Of a DNA stretch of 64,000 bases, positions 12,256 through 24,518 are shown in pieces (position 1 is the first letter of the stretch; each line of letters opens with the position of its first letter). The notes beneath the pieces are model-generated. The model saw nothing but the letters and a program-made list of their open reading frames with translations. It was not told where the DNA came from and did no database searches. This stretch comes from Elephas maximus indicus (taxonomy: Eukaryota; Chordata; Mammalia; Proboscidea; Elephantidae), in NCBI RefSeq assembly GCF_024166365.1, contig NC_064825.1, positions 102,996,480-103,060,479 of the forward strand. Reading direction: 5' to 3'. The position numbers and the translations under genes were made by a program.

Positions 12256-13504
12256 ATTGTCTTAAGCGCTTCCAGGACCAACTGTTCCCTAGGGGTGGTG
12301 TGTTGATACCCTAATAGAAAGTAGGGAAATAACGGCCATTTTTCCTTTTAAATGGGGATCACAGCAGGAGCTTATCTAGTACAGGGTATAAAACTCAGAA
12401 TGAAACCCGAAACGCTGGCGTCAGGACTACGCTGAAATCATCCCAGTGTTCTAGCCTGGATTCGCAGCGGGGCCTGCTGGGCATACACGCTGAGCAAAAG
12501 CAGCCCAGCGGCACTCAGGCCTTTTCATTCACAGTTCAGGCTGCTAAAGCCTGGGCTCTGTGAACAAAGGCCTTTCTCATATGCATCACCAGTGCTGTAA
12601 AATAATGTAACAAAGAGCTTTTTTATACTTTCTTCTGCAATTCTTTAAAAAGTGCTTTCCACTCAAAAACAGCTTTAATCTGATGGTCTTTTTAAGTGAT
12701 GCCATGCTAAATTTAGCTCACAGCCCATCCATTATTCTAGCCCTAATAAAGCTTTACTGAGACTGATCAAGACCTTCTGGTTGCAGATGACATACCTCAT
12801 AGCAATAACAAATACAGTGAAAACTGCGAGAGCCAGAATTCGAGGGGACTGCCTTATTTTTCCAGGTCTTGCAAGTTTTCTACCTTTGGCAAGATGCAGT
12901 CTTACCATTTTTCTATCGTTCTCTCTTAGTGGAAGATACTAGAGTTTTCCTTCTCTGACAGGTTTCTACCTTACCCAGGTTCTGGCTTTTGCAGGTTTTA
13001 CTGTAATAATTTGGAGTCTGGACAAAATCATCCACTAACAATAGCCTAGAAGTAAGAGACCAGCTCTGCCAATACTACTGTGACAAATAATAAACAACTT
13101 ATTTCCCAGTTTCCTCACTGACACTGTGTGGAAACATTTGAATACATAAGGAGATTCTGAGGAGGTAAAAAAAAGGGGAGGTTGGAAAAAAAAAAAAAAA
13201 CAAAGAGTCTGAAATCAAGACCATCAATTTTAATGACCAGGACAACTGTCTGCCCAGACCCTAATGCAACTTGAATGTGGTGACTCCAATGGCTTCTAGG
13301 TCACATATACGGTTCTTACTTCATTACCCCTGCTGATTTCTAAGCATCACATTTTACTAGCATGCCAGAGAGAGATATATGAAGCATTGTAAAGGGTGCA
13401 GGAATTGGCAGCTAAAGGCTGAGCCACGAGAATTAACCTGGGATTCCAGCGACATTAAGAAAACAAGCAAAAACAAAAGCAGACAAAGCGAGAGAGAGAA
13501 ATAC

Positions 13505-13580
13505 CTCTTTCTGTAGTATGCACCAACAATCTATCCAAGAAGTATATACAGGGGAGTAAGGAGGGGATCCACCTGCAAGG
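13505..13580 (-). CDS. MTCH2: MTCH2 coding exon 12
   Basis: 76 nt, residues 250-275, encoding LAGGSPPYSPVYTSWIDCW then CILQKE. Acceptor is CTATTTCAG, donor GTATTT (weak at position +5). Confidence 0.95.
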
Positions 13581-14782
13581 CTGAAATAGGAAAAAAGATT
13601 AGCTACTCAAAACATTCTCTCAAGAGTTTCAGAAATGGTTGTCAAAATATTCTGCTACCTAGAAGGCTCCCCGAGGGGTAATTTTCATTCTAATGAAACA
13701 AATCATACTAGAGCAGGGGAAAGACTGAGCATCACAAAAGGACGCTCCCCCCACATAGTTAGGCTTCAAATCAATGAACAGAAACTTCAATCACTTATGT
13801 ATTTTCTAAAACATCTAGGTTTTTCACTTGGGGACAAATGAAACTCTAGAACAAAGTAATTATAGGACTAAAGAACAGAGAAAGGGGATTTAAACACTAA
13901 TTGGAGTTCACAAAAAACCTAAATATGACAACAGATCTAAACAGTGGTGACTGTTTAGATATAACCCATAAATCACTTCCTCTGAAAAAACTGTGAGGAA
14001 TAATAATAAATCTAACTCATCCTTCAAGCAGGTGCCGGGCTAATACGTGGCAGCTGTTCTATGAATCACAAACAGAATGTAATGTGATAGTGGAACTCTG
14101 CTCCCCAGCTATCTATTTGATATCCTGCTTGAAAACGACGACATGTCTAAAGGTCTGCTGTGGAGGGACTGTACTGGAACAGAGTTCTGAACTGTATCAA
14201 GAGGCAAAACTACTATTCCACTTGGGGAGGTCACTTGGCACTGAGAAGCTGGATATCAACAGAGCCCACTGCCACTCGCCCTTGCCAGCCAATACAGTGA
14301 AAGGCTGACAAACTCCCCACAGACCAAATTTCTTCTCTTTTTACAAAACTCACTTTCTCCATGAAACCCTCTAGGGATAACAGGTATAGGCTGTCCTTCA
14401 GTCCCTGACATAGCTATTGTAGCTTTCATGAAAAAACAGGTAAAGATTTTTTTTAAAAAAGATGTGAAAATAGAATAATTCGCTAATTATTTTGCCTTTT
14501 TGAGGATAGGGCCTATACCACTGGCAAGTACATACTATTTATAAGTACTTGAGAAATATTGTCTATTTATGCCCTTCTCTATTCCAAAAAAGGATCTGAG
14601 GTGGCTGCTTCTAAATATAAACTGATGTTATTGCTGCATGGGGAGTATAGAGGGAAAAAAAACAAACAGGAAATCTAGTAGTAGCATCTACTGTAGTTTT
14701 CTCCCCCAGACTTCTACCAGGACTGCTATCAGTCAGGCAATTAGGCAACCAACCACCAGGAGGAAAAACACAAGGCACTTAC

Positions 14783-14850
14783 CCACAGTTGTTGACAGCC
14801 ATAAGATTAGACACAAGCACAAAAGGATAGGTCAACATGCTGGCAAAAAA
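14783..14850 (-). CDS. MTCH2: MTCH2 coding exon 11
   Basis: 68 nt, residues 228-249 plus two bases of codon 250. It encodes FFASMLTYPFVLVSNLMAV then NNC; PFVLVS is the third, degenerate carrier motif. Donor is GTAAGT. Confidence 0.96.
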
Positions 14851-15586
14851 CTATAAAGTGGTTAAAAACAAAACAAACAAAAAAAAAGACGGCTAAGTTA
14901 TCAGATAATTCCTAGTTCTATTTACTCTGTTCTTTCCCCCCTCTTAAAGTCCTAGTGCTGCGTGCCACTGTGGTCAGACACTCCAACACTGGTTAGTTCT
15001 CTCAGGGTCCCAGGAAAGGCTAAATTATACATTTTTGAGCTTGGAGAGGCTTCTTCCTCTTAACATACCAGCACAGTCAACATTCCAGCAAAAGGCCAGA
15101 AAACTTCTCTTATCCCGTGACTGGGTCCTTAGTCAAATAAAACCGAACTACATTATTTTGGAGAAGAAGTAAACACAACTAAACACAATGAAGCATTTCA
15201 AAACACCCCTGAAGAAAATAAGAAAACCCAAGCCTCTTTTGAAAGATGATGGAAACTACTTTAAAACTCAACTATTCGAAGACTCCATCTTTATGGTGAA
15301 GATTCTTTAACTAGGGTGAAGTTCTCTTATGTAGGAACAGCACCCCCTTTGAAAGCAATAAGTACCAAACCACATGAGCTGTTATTACTGTGACTCAGTA
15401 GTGAGAAGAGGAACTTGGGGGCGTTCTTACCTCTGACAGACATTAACTAATTTTAGGGAGACTTTCCAGCAAGACATCTGGATACTTTAAAGCGGTGCTG
15501 ACACAGGCCAGATTAATAATAATAAAAAACAAACAAAAACAACCCACAACTATTCCTAGAAGATTAAAAGGATTAAGAAAACTCAC

Positions 15587-15634
15587 TCCTGTGACAGCTT
15601 GGGAATAACTCTTCATTTCACTCATGGTGGAAAC
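15587..15634 (-). CDS. MTCH2: MTCH2 coding exon 10
   Basis: 48 nt, residues 212-227 (VSTMSEMKSYSQAVTG), phase 0 on both sides. Acceptor GTTTTAG, donor GTGAGT. Confidence 0.96.
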
Positions 15635-16589
15635 CTAAAACAGGCAGAAGACCTTTATGAGAAGAAGTGAAAACAAGATCATGTTAACAGTTAGTTGTCC
15701 CCACCAATATCAATATAGTCTATACCTAAAGTATTGGTCTGACAGCTTTAAAATGAATTCTGATGATAAAAACATAAAATATGAATTATGAGCATAAAAG
15801 GGCAGTGGTCAAAATCATCACTGTGATTCAACATTAACAGACAAATTCACATTAGGCTAAGATGGTTAACGACCAAATGTGGTAAATCTCAGGATTTCAA
15901 AGACAAAAGAAAATAAGAGTGGTAACCTTTTCCCATGTCCTGGAAATACAGTCCCCAGAAAACTGTATTTACAGTGTATTTACAGTATACAGGACAATTC
16001 ACCACCTAGATACCTAGCTTGGATCCAGATACTGTGGAGAAGATCATTCTCCACACTCAAGAAGTGCACAACATGGATTTAGTCATAATGTTTGGTGTGT
16101 TCTATTTCCTACCACGCTATGGGGTTGCCTGTATACAAAGGCGTCCCACAATTGTGGAGGCAGGGGAAACATCAATTCTAGGAAAGGCTGATTCTCAAAA
16201 CCTCCCAAGCTGAGGTTTCTAGAAAACCCAACACAGGAGTCCCCTTCACACTCTAGGCTGGATGAAAACCCCTAGATACACCATAAAACTGTTCCCCTGC
16301 TTGATGCTAACCGCCAAAATTAGATACCAATAAAGAAGTGATCTCCTTGCGGCAGGGCTAAATCTCTCTGGCTTACTCTGCACACCCAGGTAATGACTCT
16401 TTAGGTGCGTGTCTCTACAGTAAACAACATGGATCATTCCATGAGCCTTTGAAAACTCAACTGATGAATTTTAGGCAAATAATGTGTGTCTGGAGCATAG
16501 AAGACTGTCATCTTGCTTTGAAGCTAACGTAGCAGCCGGCTGAATACAATAATGCCAGCACCAGTGCAGCTCATCAAAGTCATACCTAC

Positions 16590-16683
16590 CCCACTGTCCA
16601 GTGCATAGGTATTGACGAGGTAGGCCAGTGAGTTACAGAGCCACAAGGAAATGATGTCCCCTAGGAGGCGAGGAATAAGACCC
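16590..16683 (-). CDS. MTCH2: MTCH2 coding exon 9
   Basis: 94 nt completing Ala180 and running to Gly211. It encodes GLIPRLLGDIISLWLCNSLA and then YLVNTYALDSG, a hydrophobic membrane segment. Asp189 is present. Donor is GTAGGT; the frame continues into the intron as a longer open frame, which is only read-through. Confidence 0.97.
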
Positions 16684-17154
16684 CTACGTGAAGAAACAAT
16701 AAAAATAAGAAGAACCAAGGACTGTGATCAGTAAAAAGATAATTCACTCAGTATAAACACTTCTCAAAGAATTAGATAGCAAAATGCTATAGAGAACTGA
16801 AAAGACTCTGAGTACCAGAATCTGGCCCTCTTACCTAGTTTTGTTCTAGTTATTAGAGCTACACCTGAGGCTCATCTCTAATGAATTTTGTTCCCATTTT
16901 TAAAATGCAGGTCAGCTCTCTCCCTCTGAACTACGGCCAATGGCTCACCTTACTATTAGTAATTACATGGAAAAAGCCAAAAATTTGCCAGGTACTTTGG
17001 AGGAGAGACTTAAACATGGTTTTTGCTGAACTAGTTGATATTCATATTTGGCAGGGCAAAAGATGAGAACAATTACAAAATGGCAATAGCCCAAACACAG
17101 AAATAGCTGAGACATCAAAGGACATGTTTCCAGGGCCTGAGTGGCCTAGGTGAG

Positions 17155-17380
17155 GCAACATGGAACAGTGGGAGGAACACTATCCCAAGGACTGAAGGCC
17201 AGGGCTCACATGCCAGCACCATCATTTATCAGCTACAAGACCAGTCACAAGTGAACTTCCTGAGCGTCAGTATTTTTTTAATCTATAAGATGAGAATAAT
17301 AGCTGTCCTGCCTATCTCAGAGAATATTTATGATAATCAAATAAAATCAAGTAGGTGGAAACACTCTGAAAATTTTAAAA
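17155..17380 (+). repeat. MIR in MTCH2 intron 8
   Basis: Core order with CATTTATCAGCTACAAGACC, TCTATAAGATGAGAATAATA and TGCCTATCTCAGAGAATATT. Confidence 0.7.
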
Positions 17381-17816
17381 TGCCCATTTAGTTAATAATA
17401 CAAAGTTTCTGTTGTTAATCAAAGAATGAGGGTAGTAGCCTAAGTTCTTCCAAAGTGAATCAGAAAGAATTTAATATAACTATGCAAACTTCTTTCTCAG
17501 GATAAAGAAAATACATGTTAAAAGATTTTTCCATTTTTTAAAAAAACTAATTTTCCTCATTTTCTGAATATAATTGGGAAGTGGGGGGAACTTATTTGTT
17601 AAAAAACAAATAAACAAACCAGTCATTTCAAATGCTTTAAAAATCCCCAGAAGCAAAGGTCTGTAATCTTCAGAGCAAGACAGCTTAAATCGAAAGAGTT
17701 ATGCATAGAATAGCACATCTGCCCACAAGAATTAAACAAAGACTCACTGCCCTTACTTTTATTAAAACTTTCTGCTCACACAAAAATCACACACACACAA
17801 GTTAACATTTACTCAC

Positions 17817-17876
17817 GCAAAAAATCCGAGTACGCCCTCTTCTCGATAGATGGTTACTATGGAGTCACAAAGTCCG
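17817..17876 (-). CDS. MTCH2: MTCH2 coding exon 8
   Basis: 60 nt, residues 160-180 (GLCDSIVTIYREEGVLGFF follows Cys160), ending phase 2. Acceptor GCACTCAG, donor GTGAGT. Confidence 0.96.
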
Positions 17877-18308
17877 CTGAGTGCACAAGAAGGACAGGTG
17901 AAATACATGAAAATTATTATGAAGATGTGAAAAAAATAAGTTCAATGATCATTTTTGACAAGGTCAAATTTATATCCCCCTCCCTGACTTTTCTAACACC
18001 CCCTCACTCTGCAAACAGAGTTGAATCTGAAGAAAGAAATGAAGGTGCTATGACGTAAGCATGCGATCGCCTGGAGTCCTGGTGAATCTTGGCTTTGGTG
18101 TCTTTGCAGCTTACTTTGAGATGACTGGTAGGCTCCCAAGTCTGCCCAAGCCCATTTTCTTCTATTTTACTGTTTTTTTGTGAGGATCAAAATGATTTCA
18201 GATATATGAATTTGTTCTGTAAACTCTAAGGCATTGTACAAATGCAAAATAGTATTCTATTAATTTGGCTTCAACAGATCTTGAATACTTAAAAACAAAA
18301 GCACTTAC

Positions 18309-18360
18309 CAATATTTGGATTCTCTGCCAATGAACTGTACCATCGATCTCAGAGCAATCA
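18309..18360 (-). CDS. MTCH2: MTCH2 coding exon 7
   Basis: 52 nt, residues 143-159 (VIALRSMVQFIGRESKY), ending phase 2 within Cys160. Acceptor TTCTGCAG, donor GTAAGT. Confidence 0.96.
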
Positions 18361-18620
18361 CTGCAGAACACAGAGAAAGATTTTTAAAACTATGTTGACA
18401 TACATTTTGATAGCCCTGGGGAAAAAAGAAAGTTTTTTGCACCTAAAGACACTTTGTTATCTGGATAAACTGGTCAAAAGCAAAGATAAGCAAGCAAACA
18501 AAAAACATGCAGGAAAGGCACTTTAGTGAATTCCCATGCCAACCTATCTAAGAGGTCAAGAGAAACCAAGGTGTAAAAGAGAGACAGGAACCAGACTGTA
18601 GTCACCAACTGCAGACATAC

Positions 18621-18678
18621 CTTGGAAGGGATGTGTGACCAGGGTAGCAGCAGAACGAGCCATCATCTCTCGTGTTGT
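18621..18678 (-). CDS. MTCH2: MTCH2 coding exon 6
   Basis: 58 nt, residues 124-142, ending phase 1. It encodes TTREMMARSAATLVTHPFQ. The HPF segment opens the second carrier motif; the residue after HPF is Gln here and His in human as I remember it, in either case not the acidic residue of true carriers. Donor is GTATGT. Confidence 0.95.
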
Positions 18679-18889
18679 CTAGAAACAATCAACACATACT
18701 TCTGAAATCTAAAGAACTAACACCGAAATTCCTGTGAGAAGGAATGCGGGTTGATACTGCAGTATATAATAAGAAAGTGAGCTACACAACACTCCTGCCC
18801 TGGGGTCAGGAACGGCAGCTTGAATGCGACACAATATAATACATGATCACACCTTTCACTGGTGGATTTCATTGTTCTGTTAGAGTTAC

Positions 18890-19070
18890 TTCTCAAAATA
18901 TCTCTGCAAAGCAGGTTCTGTTATTTTCTCAACTTCACAGATAAGAAAAACAAAAGCAAAGGAACAGGGAGGGTCACCAGCAAATCCTCAGAGAGCTGGA
19001 ACAGAATCATGAGGCCTGTATTTAGAGTATTAAGTTGCCAGTCAAGTATCAGGCTCTACTGACTCTGTGC
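18890..19070 (-). repeat. MIR in MTCH2 intron 5
   Basis: Reversed core: CACAGATAAGAAAAACAAA, GGTCACCAGCAAATCC, AGAGCTGGAACAG. Confidence 0.55.
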
Positions 19071-20031
19071 CAACCAACACCTTAGGGAGAACAGAGCAGC
19101 TCTGATTTGTTTGTGGCCACAATCCTACAAGTGTGCCTTATTGTCGAGCTGCTGGGTTTATTCTAGTTTATCTCTCTAGTTCAGCACTTTGTAAGGAGGT
19201 AGCAGAGAAAATTAAATTACAATACTTGGAGCTGGATCCTGGGGCTCTAAGCCGAGCAGGTCTAGATGTCATTTATTTTTGCATTTAAACACTATATTTG
19301 TCAGTTAAGAGACCACGCCCACTCCAATGGTGGTTCTGAGAAGACCCTGTGGGGCTAACTAAAGTCAAGAAAATATAAAATGCTTATTACTGCACTCATC
19401 CCTGCTTTTAGACAAACTCCGTGAAAACTTCAGAGAACAGAGCTGATTCATCTGATGTATTAGACCTTTAGTAAAGTCTGAAATATATATTTTTTAAAAG
19501 GCAGCAATCATGACCTCATTAGAGACAATGAGACAATGTAAAGGCTGAGAAATAAAAAGAGTGGTTTTGAAAGTCAGACATCTGAAGTCAGACATGAAGA
19601 AACTCCAGTGGCAGAAGATGGGGGGGAAATGGGTGATGAGGAACATTCCAAAGTTAGGTTCACTTATAAAAGATAAAAGCATTTCCGGACACATAATCTC
19701 TAACCAGCAATGGGTCTGGCCACTATCTTAATACTTTTGTGCTAGAGGTTTTCAACTCCATTAGAAGACTTCAGTAGAAAACTTTTCACTTTTTAAAGAA
19801 GAAATGAGTGAACAAATGAGTTTTCTACTGTCACCCTTTCTGAAATGCCTTTATCCCAAAGAGAGAGCACGGCTTCTCTTTATTTTACACGTGTAGCCCA
19901 CACTAAGGTGAAGGTTTAATTTCATTTGGGAACTGATGCTGAGCACACAGGTCTGGTGATCTGATTCACAACTGCCACACTGCATACAATCTGATTTAGG
20001 GAAATTGCGTTGGATCAAATCCATCTCTTAC

Positions 20032-20094
20032 CTCCTTGATAACTCGGTCAAAGGAAGATGAGCCATCTCTCTGTACATTTCCAGATCCTAACTC
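20032..20094 (-). CDS. MTCH2: MTCH2 coding exon 5
   Basis: 63 nt, residues 103-123 (ELGSGNVQRDGSSSFDRVIK then E), phase 0 on both sides. Acceptor ends TTTTCAG, donor is GTAAGA. The residues match the human segment between the two first carrier repeats, with a few substitutions. Confidence 0.95.
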
Positions 20095-20287
20095 CTGAAA
20101 ATCCAAATCAAAGAAAACAGAGCTCTTGATGGTTTCAATGAGAACTATTAACCTAGTGGCCACCCCATGTGCCAGTATTCATGGAGATTAAATGGAAACT
20201 GACTGCACAGCCCCACTCCTAAAGAGGACCAAATAGCAAAAACTTGCAAGGGGAAAGGGCCCACACACAGAATCAACTCCAACATAC

Positions 20288-20314
20288 CTCAAGCTTCTCA
20301 GAGTCCTGGTAATG
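20288..20314 (-). CDS. MTCH2: MTCH2 coding exon 4 (27-nt microexon)
   Basis: Nine in-frame codons (HYQDSEKLE, residues 94-102) between a TTTTTTGTAG acceptor and a GTATGT donor. Together with exon 5 it forms the polar linker before the second carrier-like repeat, the least conserved part compared with human as I remember it. It is in phase 0 on both sides, so skipping would keep the frame. Confidence 0.93.
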
Positions 20315-21587
20315 CTACAAAAAAAGGGGAAAGGAAAGAGAGGTCGATTAAGGCTATTAGAGTGCCATGTGAAAGAGGACAGAAAAGTAAAATCGCTGAA
20401 AGAAAAAAAATTTTTTTTTTTTGGGCCATAATCTCCAATTAACTTCTACTTCTCATTTAAAAAAAAAAAAAAATTTTTTTTTTTTCTCTCATTATCAACT
20501 GGAAATAAGTGTTTCTAAAGATGGCCTTGTTGCTACATTTAACATATTGGCCAGCTAGAGCAATAAGCGAATACGCATGAAAAAGCTTACTTGAAAACAA
20601 TGGCAAAAAAAAAAAAAAAAGCACCGTATTATTTGCTAAACATACAGGTTTAACAGAAAATGACCCGACAAAAACATGGCCCAGGGTTCCTACTCTTCTC
20701 ATTGAAAATGCCAGGCCAATACCAAATTAGGGCAAGATTCTTGTCTTCATTGTACAGAAGAACAGTGAATTGGTGCTAAGTCTGAACAGCTGAAACGGCC
20801 TCACTTTTCTTTTTGTATCATCTGTTTGGAAAACAAGTAAGAGGGGAAAAAAAAAACCTTGAGAGAACATGAACACAGCCAGAGCCCAGACCATACCAGA
20901 AGAGGAAATATTTGTGGGATATTTTAAAAATAGGTGGGCTAAGAGAAATGAAAAGAATCAGACAATTAAGCTCCTTTATTACATAATAACCAGTTGTATT
21001 TCCTAGTCATACCAGATTAAAAAAATCAGACAATACTTCTCCAAAAAAAAAATTACGTTTTTAAAAAAAAAATCACAGGCAAAAGAGAACGTAAAGACTA
21101 AGCAAAGTAATGTCTTTTGGTTAAACTCCAGGTCCTTTGCTAGAATTAATTTTAATAGTTTCAGACCTCTTTAAAAATTTGTGGTCACTTCCAGTCTTTG
21201 CTTTTTACTCCATCAATAAAAATTATCTACCTATCTCTTCTACATTATTCTGAACAGATTTAATTCAATTCTTGTTCAGATATACAGAACTCTTATAAAG
21301 GTTAACAGTTTCCTCAACCCCCAATAGCTTTTTCTTCTTGATTATAGAAGTGGCTGCTGATACTAACTGTGGTACCAACCCTTTGTTATATTTCATTTGG
21401 CTACATCTGAAATCCATATTCAGGGTACCTGTTTACTCAAGTTTGCCTTAATTTTCTTTTACATAATGGACCTTGGTCTCAAGCAGTAATTTCATTTGTG
21501 CTCTAAATCTATACACAAAGTTCTCTGAGTAGATGACAGCTGCCTTCCCACAAGTAAATCTCACTTAAACACCCGTAAACAAAACCC

Positions 21588-21737
21588 GTTGCCATCGAGT
21601 CGATTTGGACTCATAGCTACCCTAGAGGACAGAGTAGAGCTGCCCCACAGAGTTTCCAAGGAGTGCCTGGTGGATTCAAACTGCCGACCTTTTGGTTAGC
21701 AGCCATAGCTCTTAACCGCTACACCACCTGGGTTTCC
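21588..21737 (-). mobile_element. AfroSINE-type element in MTCH2 intron 3
   Basis: Complete reverse copy from AAAACCCGTTGCCATCGAGT to CTACACCACCTGGG. Same strand as the gene. Confidence 0.9.
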
Positions 21738-21919
21738 AAAATCTCACTCAGGTAACGGTAATATACTTTCACTGAGCCCAGAGTAGGATGTGGCTGAAAA
21801 AGAAAAAGCAGTTATCAACCCACCAAAAACAACGCCCATTAAGATACCATCATTCTGACTCATGGGCCACCTGGAAGGGTGCATCTACATTCAGCCCACA
21901 AACATGATAAAAAGAATAA

Positions 21920-22020
21920 AAACCCAAACCCGTGGCCACTGAGTTGATTGCAACTCATAGCAACCCTATAGAACAGAGTAGAGCTGCCCCATAGGGTTTC
22001 CAAGGAGTGGCTTGGTGGAT
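21920..22020 (-). mobile_element. AfroSINE-type fragment in MTCH2 intron 3
   Basis: Reverse tail half (AACCCAAACCCGTGGCCACT to CCAAGGAGTGGCTTGGTGGA); the head is missing. Confidence 0.82.
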
Positions 22021-22097
22021 TGAAGGATGAAACAGCCTCCATGTGAGAAGCTGACTAAAACGGACCTACTCAAATCAATAAAAGCTGAAGAAAATTT

Positions 22098-22657
22098 AAA
22101 AGAAATCAAATGACACAATGCACCGGGCAAATCTGCTGGAAAGTATCTGTTTGAAGTGTTAAAAAGCAAAGATGTCACCTCGAAGCCTAAGGTGCGCCTG
22201 ACCCAAGCCAGGATGTTTTCAATTGCCTCATGTACATGGGAAAGCTAGACAATGAATAAGGAAGACAGAAGAATCATCAATGCCTTTGAATTATGGTGTT
22301 GGCGAAGAATATTGAATATATCATGGACTGCCAAAAGAACGAACAAATCTGTTTTGGAAGAAGTACAGCCAGAAGGCTCCTTAGAAGCAAGGATTGTTAG
22401 ACTTCATCTCACATACTTTGGACATGTTATCAAGAGGGATCGGTCCCTAAAGAAAGACATCATGCTTGGTAAAGCAGGGGGTCAGTGAAAAAGAGGAAGG
22501 CCCTCAATGAGGTGGACTGACACAGTGCCTACAACAAACAAGGGGCTCAAGCGTAACAATGATCAAGAGGATGGCGCAAGACCGGGCAGTGTTTCATTCT
22601 GTTATACTTAGGGTCGCTATGAGTTGGAACCTACTTGACGGCACCCAACAACAACAA
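22098..22657 (+). mobile_element. RTE 3' fragment in MTCH2 intron 3
   Basis: Covers the last ~560 bp of RTE, with MNKEDRRIINAFELWCW-like residues encoded near 22252, and ends GGCACCCAACAACAACAAG. Antisense to MTCH2; frame broken. The rest of intron 3 (20315-24058) is AT-rich with no recognised element. Confidence 0.9.
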
Positions 22658-24058
22658 GCCAATTAGACGATGAAATTGTTTAGCAAAAGTATGATTTGCT
22701 CGTTAGTTGTTAAAATATTATTGAGGAAAATATTAAAGCCTAAAAAAAGTACAATGAAGATTGTATATGGTACTATTTAAATGAGCAGTTGGTATTTTTC
22801 ACATCTGATACATGGTAAAGGTTAAAAATTTAATTTGTTAGCATACACTCCTACATTTTTTGAGTTATAGCACAGAGGATAACATAGCCTTTGGTGCCAC
22901 TAGGGGACAGAATAATGAACTAGAAAATCCATTAGTCATATTCCCAACCACACTCATGCAGAACAACCTTCCCTGGACTGTTCTAAATGGTACAGAATTC
23001 TTATCCATAACACCTTTATAATATATATATATAAAAAAAAAATTAATAATATAGCAAAGGGCAATTCTGTTTGCAGAACCACTTCCCAAATACTAAGATT
23101 GCCCTAAGGGTTAATTCAGTAGACCTACATTGTAATAGGCACAACTGAGAAATCAGTACAATCAAAATTATATTTCGAGCTTTAGCATCTGAAGTAAAAA
23201 GAACACAGGGAAACAAAAGGATCACTAAGAAACAAATGTCACTAAAACATCCTATGAAACATCTCAAACATACAGAAAAATTAAGAAATTTACCTATATA
23301 TCCACCAACATTAAACAAATGTTAATGTTTCGCCCTTTTTGCTTAAAATCTCTTGCCTTCTTAAAATAAAATGCACAGATACAGCTGAAGTCTCACCTCT
23401 CAGGCCTCCCTTCTCCCTAACAGTCACCCCTATCCTGCAGTTGATACCTACTTTGGTAAGGGTTTTTTTTTAACTTTAAAATTTATAAAATCTAACACAC
23501 ATACAGAATAGTGTACAAAATACGAATGCACAGTATAATAAATGATTACAAGACAAATACTCATAACAGCCTTAACCTAGGTTAAGAGAATTCATTGGTA
23601 TTACCCCACTTCCCCATCCATGGTACCTCTCTCTCCCCTGTAAATAACCACTATCCTGACTTTTATGTTTACTTTGGTAAGTTTTTCACAGAAAACATTT
23701 TACTAGGGTAACACTAGAAATAAGAAGAAAATAACTGCAGGGGGAAAAAAAGGTATGTTTTAGTGAGCTTCCTTCCTCCTTCAAATAAATAAACGCTCAG
23801 AGACCAAATAAGCGAATGTATTTAATTTCTGCTCAGAATGACTAGTTCAAAGGAAGGTTATATAGTTCAAAATCAACTACATCAATTTGCAAGAATGCCC
23901 CTTGCTTCCAGGAAAGACCTAAGAATGGGTATTTCAAGAGAATGTTTTTCAGCGGGAAGAATGGCCAAAGTTATAAATAAATCTTTGAATTGCTCTTGAT
24001 TAGTCAAACTGTAAATAAAGGTTATGTAAATCTACGGGAAGACTGATTTTCCACTCAC

Positions 24059-24165
24059 CTGCAAAACTTTACCATGGACCACAGTTCCAAGGATTCCTGA
24101 ACACAGTCGTGGAGTTAAGCCTGTGAACAACCCACGCTTCCCATCGATGCTCGCAATGTGTTGTG
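24059..24165 (-). CDS. MTCH2: MTCH2 coding exon 3
   Basis: A 107-nt exon completing codon 58 and ending phase 0 at residue 93. It encodes QHIASIDGKRGLFTGLTPR followed by LCSGILGTVVHGKVLQ. Donor is GTGAGT. Intron 2 (24166-24518) is only 353 bp and about half of it is one SINE insertion. Confidence 0.97.
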
Positions 24166-24295
24166 CTAAGAACACAAGTCAGAGATTTAAATTCTAGTTG
24201 GAAGAAATGATTCCATAGAAATTTCAAGGAAACATGCCTTCTTTGCCATCTTAAGAATTCTACTTTTTTTTTTTTCTTTTCTATTTTGTCTATCA

Positions 24296-24461
24296 AGGAG
24301 CCCTGGTGGCGCAGCGCTTAAGAGCTCAGCTGCTAACAGCTGCTAACCAAAGGGCTGGCAGATGGAATCCACCAGCTGCTCCTTGGAAACCCTATGGGGC
24401 AGTTCTACTCTATCCTATAGGGTCGCTATGTGTAGGAATTGACTCGACAGCAATGAATTTT
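24296..24461 (+). mobile_element. AfroSINE-type element in MTCH2 intron 2, with TSD
   Basis: Near full length (GGAGCCCTGGTGGCGCAGCG to the RTE-like tail) with a small internal GCTGCTAACA duplication. The exact 12-bp direct repeat TTTTGTCTATCA flanks it (24284-24295, 24462-24473). Antisense to MTCH2 and about half of this 353-bp intron. Confidence 0.95.
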
Positions 24462-24518
24462 TTTTGTCTATCATAGTCTTCAATGTCATCAAATTCCAAA
24501 TAAATCAAAGACACTTAC

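Noticed and set aside
15443-15625. 60-codon frame with a membrane-like segment
   Set aside because: It is MTCH2 exon 10 read through into the intron past a good GTGAGT donor.
16524-16718. 64-codon frame including a hydrophobic segment
   Set aside because: It is MTCH2 exon 9 with intron sequence on both sides.
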